Below, in pieces: positions 1-7,131 of a stretch of 7,131 bases of DNA (positions are counted from its first letter, which is position 1; each line of letters opens with the position of its first letter). The notes below the pieces were generated by a model that did not search any database, had not been told where the DNA came from, and saw only the letters and a list, made by a program, of their open reading frames with translations. The stretch comes from Actinomycetota bacterium. Its GTDB lineage: Bacteria; Actinomycetota; Thermoleophilia; Gaiellales; Gaiellaceae. The stretch is from contig PLDP01000155.1 in the NCBI GenBank assembly GCA_003136795.1, forward strand, positions 2,581-9,711, in the 5' to 3' direction. A program made the position numbers and the translations under genes.

Positions 1-368
1 CTCGTCGCCGACGACGCGCCAACCGGCTTCGAGCCCGGCGACCATGCCTCGACCTTCGGCGGCAACCCCGTCACCTGCGCCGCCGCGTGCGCGGTCCTCG
101 ACACGATCGACGACGCGCTGCTCGCGCAGGTTCGCGCGACCTCCGAGTTCTTCACGGGCGCGCTCGCGCAGTTCGGCGAAGTGCGGGGCCTCGGTCTGCT
201 GCTCGCCGTCGAGCTCGACAGGCCGTCCGGGCCGGTCGTCGAAGCCGCGCTCGGGCACGGGCTCGTGATCGGGAGCGCAGGCGAGCGCACGCTGCGCCTG
301 ACCCCGCCGCTCACCCTCTCGGCCGACGAGGCCGCACTCGCGATCGACCTGCTCGGGGAGGTGCTCGC

Positions 369-372
<4 letters not shown>
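1..372 (+). CDS. argD: Acetylornithine aminotransferase ArgD, C-terminal part (5' truncated by window edge)
   Basis: This is the last 123 codons of a PLP-dependent class-III aminotransferase that converts N-acetylglutamate semialdehyde to N-acetylornithine in arginine biosynthesis, in the cytoplasm. The reading frame is open from base 1 and stops at TGA 370-372. It shows the family block [17 protein letters not shown] (residues about 13-29 of the fragment; the T/GGNP part contacts the cofactor phosphate in this fold). It also shows [13 protein letters not shown], and a C-terminal [10 protein letters not shown] block typical of the end of ArgD. The family is usually about 390-400 residues, so roughly 270 residues, including the PLP-binding lysine, lie upstream of the window. 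ArgD is distinguished from other class-III aminotransferases (GabT, RocD, LysJ) mainly by the arg genes that follow. The stop overlaps the argR start by 4 bases. Confidence 0.93.
357..361 (+). promoter_or_regulatory. Ribosome binding site for argR
   Basis: GGAGG at 357-361, inside the end of argD, lies 7 bases before TTG 369. This strong Shine-Dalgarno match supports the TTG as the argR start. No ATG or GTG is available in that frame at a sensible distance upstream, and the ArgR homology begins just after the TTG. Confidence 0.75.
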
Positions 373-3308
<2,936 letters not shown>

Positions 3309-3312
<4 letters not shown>

Positions 3313-4199
3313 CCACACCCCTCTCCGTCTCGCTCGCAGGCCGCGACCTGCTGCGCATCTCCGACCTCGTCCCCTCCGAGGCCGAGACCATCCTCGACCT
3401 GGCCGTCGAGCTGAAGGCGAATCCGCGCCAGCCGCTCGCGCCGGGTGCAACGCTCGGCCTCTACTTCGCAAAGCACTCGACGCGCACGCGGGTGTCGTTC
3501 TCCGTCGCGATGGCGCACCTCGGCGGCACGGCGATCGCCCTGAGCCCGGACGAGCTCCAGATCTCCCGCGGCGAGTCGCTGCCGGACACGGCACGCGCGC
3601 TCTCGCGCTATGTCGACGCGCTCGCAGTGCGCACGCACGCGCACGAAGAGCTCGAAGCGTGGGCCGAGTGGGCGTCCGTCCCGGTGATCAACGCGCTCAC
3701 CGCAGACGAGCATCCGTGCCAGGCGCTCGCCGACGCGCTGACGATCCGCGACCGCCTGGGCGGCCTCGACGGCGTTCGCATCGCGTGGGTCGGCGACGGC
3801 TCCAACGTGCTCGTCTCGCTGGCCGCGCTCGGCAAGCTGCTTGGCTACGAGGTCGTCTCCGCCTGCCCGCCGGGCTACGAGGCGCCGGACGTCGAGAACG
3901 TCGTCGATCCGAGGCAGGCCGTTGCCGGCGCCGACGTCGTCGTCACCGACACGTGGATCAGCATGGGCCAGGAGCACGAGCGGGCGACACGGCTGCACGA
4001 CCTCGAGCCCTACCGGCTCGACGCCACGCTGCTCTCTCTCGCCGCTCCGGGCGCGTTCGTCATGCACTGCCTGCCGGCTCACGCCGGCGAGGAGATCACC
4101 GCCGAGCTTCTCTACGGCGACCGGTCGGCGATCTGGGACGAGGCCGAGAACCGCCTGCACGTCCAGAAGGCGCTGCTCGCCCTGCTGCTCGACGTTTAG
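3309..4199 (+). CDS. argF: Ornithine carbamoyltransferase ArgF (GTG start)
   Basis: This enzyme transfers the carbamoyl group of carbamoyl phosphate to ornithine to give citrulline. It is cytoplasmic and trimeric by family knowledge. The protein has 296 residues, at the short end of the family (about 300-335). The carbamoyl-phosphate loop STRTR is at 57-61 and HPCQ at 135-138. The ornithine-domain motif VGDGSNVLVS is at 161-170. TDTWISMGQE at 213-222 contains the SMG ornithine loop, and HCLPAH is at 253-258. The SMG loop and HCLPAH block identify an ornithine carbamoyltransferase rather than an aspartate carbamoyltransferase; an acetylornithine or succinylornithine variant is not suggested. 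GTG 3309 overlaps the argH stop (GTGA). It ends at TAG 4197-4199 and closes the arg run. In many actinobacterial clusters argF lies before argR, whereas here it is last. Confidence 0.96.
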
Positions 4200-4216
4200 C
4201 CAACTACCCCGCGCTC

Positions 4217-5923
4217 ATGGCCGGGGCCGCCGCGGCCGATACAGGGCGGGTGGAGGCCGCCTCGATCCCCAACGCCGCTCCTGCCCTGCGCCTCGGCGAG
4301 CTGCTCGTGCGCGAGGGCCACGCGACGCAGGAGCACGTCGACCAGGCGCTCGAGCTCCAGCCGGTGCTGCGCAAGCGCATCGGCGAGATCCTCGTCGAGA
4401 AGCGGTGGACGACGACGCGCGCGATCGCGGAGGCACTCGCGCTGCAGTACGGGCTCGAGTTCGTCGACCTGTCGCAGGTCGCCGTCGACCAGCGCGCGTC
4501 GCAACTTCTCCAAGAAGGCTTTGCACACAAGCACCAGGCGCTGCCGGTGCGCTTCCTGGGCGACGACCTCGTCCAGGTCGTCGTCGCCGATCCGGCGAAC
4601 CTGAACACGACCGATGAGCTGCGACTCGCACTCGGGCTCAACTGCAGCATCGCGGTCGCCGACCCCGCGGCGCTCGAGGCGACGATCGCGCGCACCTACC
4701 ATGTGACGGTCTCGGTCAGCGACGTCGGGCCGGACGAGCCGGAGTTCGACGACCCGACCGTCGCCGAAGGCGCCCTCGACCTCGTCAACGCCCTGATCGG
4801 ACGCGGCGTCAACGCCCGCGCGTCGGACATCCACCTGAACCCGCAGGTTCGTGACGTACTCGTCCGGTTCCGCGTCGACGGCGTTCTGCGTGACGACTCG
4901 CCAATCGAGAAGCGGCTGCAGCAGGCGGTCGCTGCCCGTGTGAAGGTGATGGCAACACTCGATATCGCCGAAAAGCGCATGCCACAGGACGGATCGTTCG
5001 TCGTCTACATCGGCGGCGCCGCGGTCGACGTTCGCGTTGCCGTGCTGCCCACCAAGCACGGCGAGCAGGTCGTGCTTCGCCTGCTCCAGCGCGAGCAAAA
5101 CCTCGAGTTGCCGGATCTCGGCATGAGCTCCGAAATGGAGAACGTCTTCCTGCGGGCAATCGCGCAACCCCACGGCGCAGTCCTCACCTGCGGCCCGACC
5201 GGCTCCGGCAAGACAACGACGCTGTACGCGGCGCTCGACCGCTTGAACAACGGGGAGCGGTCGATCGCGACGATCGAAGATCCCGTCGAGTACCAGCTCC
5301 CGGGCGTGATGCAGACCGAAGTGCACAGCCGCATCGGGCTGTCGTTCAGCCGCGGGCTGCGCACGATCCTCCGCGCCGACCCAGACGTGATCCTCGTCGG
5401 CGAGATCCGCGACGAGGAGACGGCGCAGATCGCGATTCAGGCGGCGATGACCGGCCACCTCGTGCTCACAACGCTGCACACGAACGACGCCGCCGGCGCG
5501 ATCGCGCGGATGCGCACCCTCGGCGTCGACCCCGACCTGCTCGCGAGCTCGATCAACTGCATCGTTTCGCAGCGGCTCGCGCGGCGCATCTGTCACCACT
5601 GCCGCGAGGCGTACGAGCCGTCACCGGAGCAGGTGATGGAGATGAACCTGATCGCAGCCGGCGGCACCCCGACCCTGTACCGTGCGGCCGGCTGCCTCCA
5701 ATGCGGCAACACGGGCTACTCGGGCCGGGTCGCGCTGTACGAGCTGATGCCGGTGCACGGCCTCGGCCGGGTGCTGCTCGACGGCTCGACGGACGAGGTC
5801 TTCGAGGCGGCCGTCGCGGCCGGAATGCGCACGTTGCGCGAGGACGGCGTGCGGCTGTCCCTCGCCGGCGTGACGACCCTCGAAGAGATCCGCCGGATCA
5901 CCGGCGACCGCCGGCTCGTCTAG
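4217..5923 (+). CDS. pilB: PilB/GspE-type secretion ATPase with MshEN (c-di-GMP-type) N-domain
   Basis: This cytoplasmic hexameric ATPase powers type IV pilus assembly or type II secretion. From ATG 4217 it has 568 residues, the usual PilB length. Residues 25-48 and 54-77 are two 24-residue motifs (RLGELL...LELQ and RIGEIL...LALQ) with a 5-residue spacer, the layout of the MshEN cyclic-di-GMP-binding domain, which runs to about 160. The N2 domain follows, with RASDIHLNP at 201-209. The core has Walker A GPTGSGKT at 326-333 (K332), the Asp box IEDPVEY at 353-359, Walker B DPDVILVGEIRD at 388-399 (E396) and the His box with H414 and H421. C459/C462 and C493/C496 form the zinc tetracysteine typical of GspE/PilB and absent from PilT. 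It starts 17 bases after argF with no clear ribosome binding site. GTG 4250 is an alternative start that would leave the motifs intact. PilB and GspE cannot be told apart from sequence alone here. Confidence 0.92.
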   Translation: MAGAAAADTGRVEAASIPNAAPALRLGELLVREGHATQEHVDQALELQPVLRKRIGEILVEKRWTTTRAIAEALALQYGLEFVDLSQVAVDQRASQLLQEGFAHKHQALPVRFLGDDLVQVVVADPANLNTTDELRLALGLNCSIAVADPAALEATIARTYHVTVSVSDVGPDEPEFDDPTVAEGALDLVNALIGRGVNARASDIHLNPQVRDVLVRFRVDGVLRDDSPIEKRLQQAVAARVKVMATLDIAEKRMPQDGSFVVYIGGAAVDVRVAVLPTKHGEQVVLRLLQREQNLELPDLGMSSEMENVFLRAIAQPHGAVLTCGPTGSGKTTTLYAALDRLNNGERSIATIEDPVEYQLPGVMQTEVHSRIGLSFSRGLRTILRADPDVILVGEIRDEETAQIAIQAAMTGHLVLTTLHTNDAAGAIARMRTLGVDPDLLASSINCIVSQRLARRICHHCREAYEPSPEQVMEMNLIAAGGTPTLYRAAGCLQCGNTGYSGRVALYELMPVHGLGRVLLDGSTDEVFEAAVAAGMRTLREDGVRLSLAGVTTLEEIRRITGDRRLV

Positions 5924-5933
5924 ATGATCTAGA
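5919..5933. repeat. TCTAGA-TGA-TCTAGA element carrying both convergent stop codons
   Basis: Two copies of the palindromic hexamer TCTAGA (5919-5924 and 5928-5933) flank TGA. The stop TAG of the ATPase gene (5921-5923) and the - strand TAG of the LspA-like gene (5931-5929) each lie in one hexamer. It could form a short 6-bp hairpin, but there is no T-run and the stem does not extend into the flanks, so it is not a convincing intrinsic terminator. CTAG is a generally scarce tetramer in bacterial DNA. Confidence 0.6.
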
Positions 5934-6324
5934 TCCGCTGGCGCAGCGCGCCCGGATGGCGCAGTGCGTGGAGGGTGGCGCCGCCGACGAGCGCGAGCGC
6001 GCCTGCGAGCGTCCACACGTCGGCGAGGTTGAACGCGATGTCGCCTGCGACGATCGGGTTCGGCACGCCGTTTCGCCACGCGAGCGCCGAGACGAGGTTG
6101 CCGAGCGCGCCCGCAACGGCGACCCCGCCCGCGATCGCGAGCAGGAGCGACGGCACGCGGGGAACGACCGCGAAGATCGCGGCGCACAGCGCGAGCGCGA
6201 CGACGACGTACCCGAGGCTGCGCGGATGCCCGTACACCGGCTCGCTCGCCTTCTGCCCCAGATCGAGCACAACGAGCGGAGCCGCGACCAGCGCAACGAG
6301 GATCACGCGACGTCTCATGCTCAC
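5929..6324 (-). CDS. LspA-like (signal peptidase II family) membrane protein with an altered active site
   Basis: This is a 131-residue integral membrane protein with about four helices (roughly 7-25, 37-55, 58-80 and 103-122), the layout of lipoprotein signal peptidase II (usually about 150-170 residues). Family marks are D21...K25 at the end of the first helix (the DxxxK of LspA), AGALGNL at 71-77 matching GGALGN, and FNLAD at 98-102, where D102 aligns with one catalytic aspartate. The other catalytic aspartate, in GNxxDR of LspA, is S79 here, followed by A80 instead of arginine. It may therefore be a non-catalytic homologue, or use another residue such as D95. It starts at GTG 6324, overlapping the transporter stop (GTGA), which implies translational coupling. 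ATG 6318 is a later alternative. Assignment to the LspA fold is by motif; the function is unknown. Confidence 0.7.
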   Translation of the reverse strand: MSMRRRVILVALVAAPLVVLDLGQKASEPVYGHPRSLGYVVVALALCAAIFAVVPRVPSLLLAIAGGVAVAGALGNLVSALAWRNGVPNPIVAGDIAFNLADVWTLAGALALVGGATLHALRHPGALRQRI

Positions 6325-7131
6325 ACAGCTTTGCGGACCACGGCTGCCGTCGCTGCCCAGAGCGCCGCGACCACGAGAAAGCCGACGCGCCCGCCGCCCG
6401 GCAGCGAGAACGTGAGCCCGACGAGCGGCGTCCCGACGAGGATCACGATGGCCGCCACCATGTTCACGGCGCCGACGGCCGCCCCGGGCGCATCGGGCCG
6501 CAGCCGCGCGGCGCCCGCGAAGGAGGGCGCGAACGGAATGCCTGCGGCAAACCCCGCGAGCGCCGCGGCGACGACGACGAACGGAAGGGGCTTGGCGATC
6601 GTGAGCGCTCCGACCGCGGCGCCCCCGACGACGAAGCTCGTGGCGATCAGGCGCGGCCGGTCGAGGAGGCGCCCGCCGAGCGGGCGTGAGACGACGCCGA
6701 CCAGGAGGACCAGCCCGCCGGCGACGCCGGCAAGCCGTTCGGACTCGCCCCCGTAGCGCTGCAGCAACGTCACGATCCAGTTGCCGATCACGACGGAGAG
6801 GCCGAAGGACGCAGCATGCATCGCCGCCAGCGGCAGCAACCGTTTGTCGAGCACGCTCGGCAGCGCACGGGAAACGTGCGCGCGCAGCCGCTCCCGCGGC
6901 GCGAACAGGACGACGACCGCGCCCGCGCCGGCGACGGCGGCGGCGAGGACGAACGGCGCGCGCCAGCTGCCCCAGAGCGGGACGAGCACGAGTGCGAGGC
7001 CGCCCCCCGCCATGCTGATCGCGCCGTACCAGCCGAGCGCGACCGGCGTGCCGATCGTCGCGCGAACGTAGTCGCTGCCGCCGACGAACGCCGCGGCCGT
7101 GCCGAGTCCCGCCACGAGGCGCATCGCGATC
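6321..7131 (-). CDS. MFS transporter, C-terminal part (5' truncated by window edge)
   Basis: This is the C-terminal 269 or so residues of a major facilitator superfamily transporter in the inner membrane. The frame is still open at the window edge: two codons (Ile, Ala) precede the first internal ATG at 7124, and they continue a helix, so that ATG is probably not the true start. About nine hydrophobic segments are visible, matching TM4-TM12 of a 12-helix MFS protein. The first carries RLVAGLG, like the conserved arginine/glycine pattern of TM4. A basic loop (RERLRAHVSRALPSVLDKR) after the third segment would be the central loop between the two halves. SRPLGGRLLDRPR is the TM8-TM9 loop motif of the family. 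Substrate cannot be read from the sequence. About 100 N-terminal residues lie outside the window. Its TGA (6323-6321) overlaps the GTG of the LspA-like gene, so the two are probably co-transcribed. Confidence 0.85.
   Translation of the reverse strand, partial: IAMRLVAGLGTAAAFVGGSDYVRATIGTPVALGWYGAISMAGGGLALVLVPLWGSWRAPFVLAAAVAGAGAVVVLFAPRERLRAHVSRALPSVLDKRLLPLAAMHAASFGLSVVIGNWIVTLLQRYGGESERLAGVAGGLVLLVGVVSRPLGGRLLDRPRLIATSFVVGGAAVGALTIAKPLPFVVVAAALAGFAAGIPFAPSFAGAARLRPDAPGAAVGAVNMVAAIVILVGTPLVGLTFSLPGGGRVGFLVVAALWAATAAVVRKAV

Noticed and set aside
4200..4216. Possible ARG box or promoter between argF and the ATPase gene
   Set aside because: The 17 bases contain no AT-rich palindrome and no recognisable -10 or -35 element.
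4219..4238. GC-rich inverted repeat (GGCCG...CGGCC) as a terminator after argF
   Set aside because: It is inside the start of the ATPase gene, has no following T-run, and such repeats are common by chance at this GC content.
4196..5599. Open frame of 467 codons on the - strand opposite the ATPase gene
   Set aside because: It is a shadow of the ATPase gene, and its repetitive Arg/Asp/Val-rich translation shows no motif.
5946..5985. tRNA-like opening resembling GCCCGGATGGCG
   Set aside because: No anticodon arm, T-loop or acceptor pairing follows, and the stretch lies in the LspA-like coding sequence.
5701..6756. Open frame of 351 codons on the + strand over the LspA-like and MFS genes
   Set aside because: It has no domain or membrane pattern, and the - strand frames show clear membrane proteins with a coupled stop/start.

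Overview
The window is a very GC-rich, almost gap-free bacterial segment of seven genes. Five are on the + strand and form the tail of an arginine-biosynthesis operon: the argD end, argR, argG, argH and argF. A sixth + strand gene, a PilB/GspE-type secretion ATPase, starts 17 bases after argF. Two genes run on the - strand and converge on it: a short LspA-like membrane protein and the C-terminal two-thirds of an MFS transporter. The longest stretch without a gene is the 17 bases before the ATPase. No RNA gene, CRISPR array, insertion sequence or tRNA was found.

The high GC, the GTG and TTG starts, the 4-base stop/start overlaps and an arg cluster with an embedded argR all suggest a high-GC actinobacterial lineage. 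The long PilB with an MshEN-type N-terminus would fit deep-branching Actinobacteria such as Thermoleophilia. That placement is an inference from style and gene content, and other GC-rich phyla remain possible.

Bases 1-4199 hold argD (C-terminus), argR, argG, argH and argF, with no spacer anywhere. The junctions are TTGA, ATGA, GTGA or a 13-base overlap, and GTGA. The enzymes cover acetylornithine aminotransferase, ornithine carbamoyltransferase, argininosuccinate synthase and argininosuccinate lyase, so ornithine to arginine is complete here. ArgR is the arginine-sensing repressor of such pathways. The promoter and any ARG boxes must lie upstream of the window.

Bases 4217-5923 encode a full-length PilB/GspE-type hexameric ATPase. 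Its N-terminus carries two 24-residue motifs with a 5-residue spacer, the arrangement of the cyclic-di-GMP-binding MshEN fold. No other pilus gene is visible. The next genes face the other way, so the ATPase looks detached from its machinery.

Bases 5929-7131 (- strand) hold an MFS transporter followed, with a GTGA overlap, by a 131-residue four-helix protein that resembles lipoprotein signal peptidase II. In this protein one of the two catalytic aspartates is replaced by serine. It is the most unusual gene in the window. The convergent stop codons lie 5 bases apart inside a small symmetric element, TCTAGA-TGA-TCTAGA.
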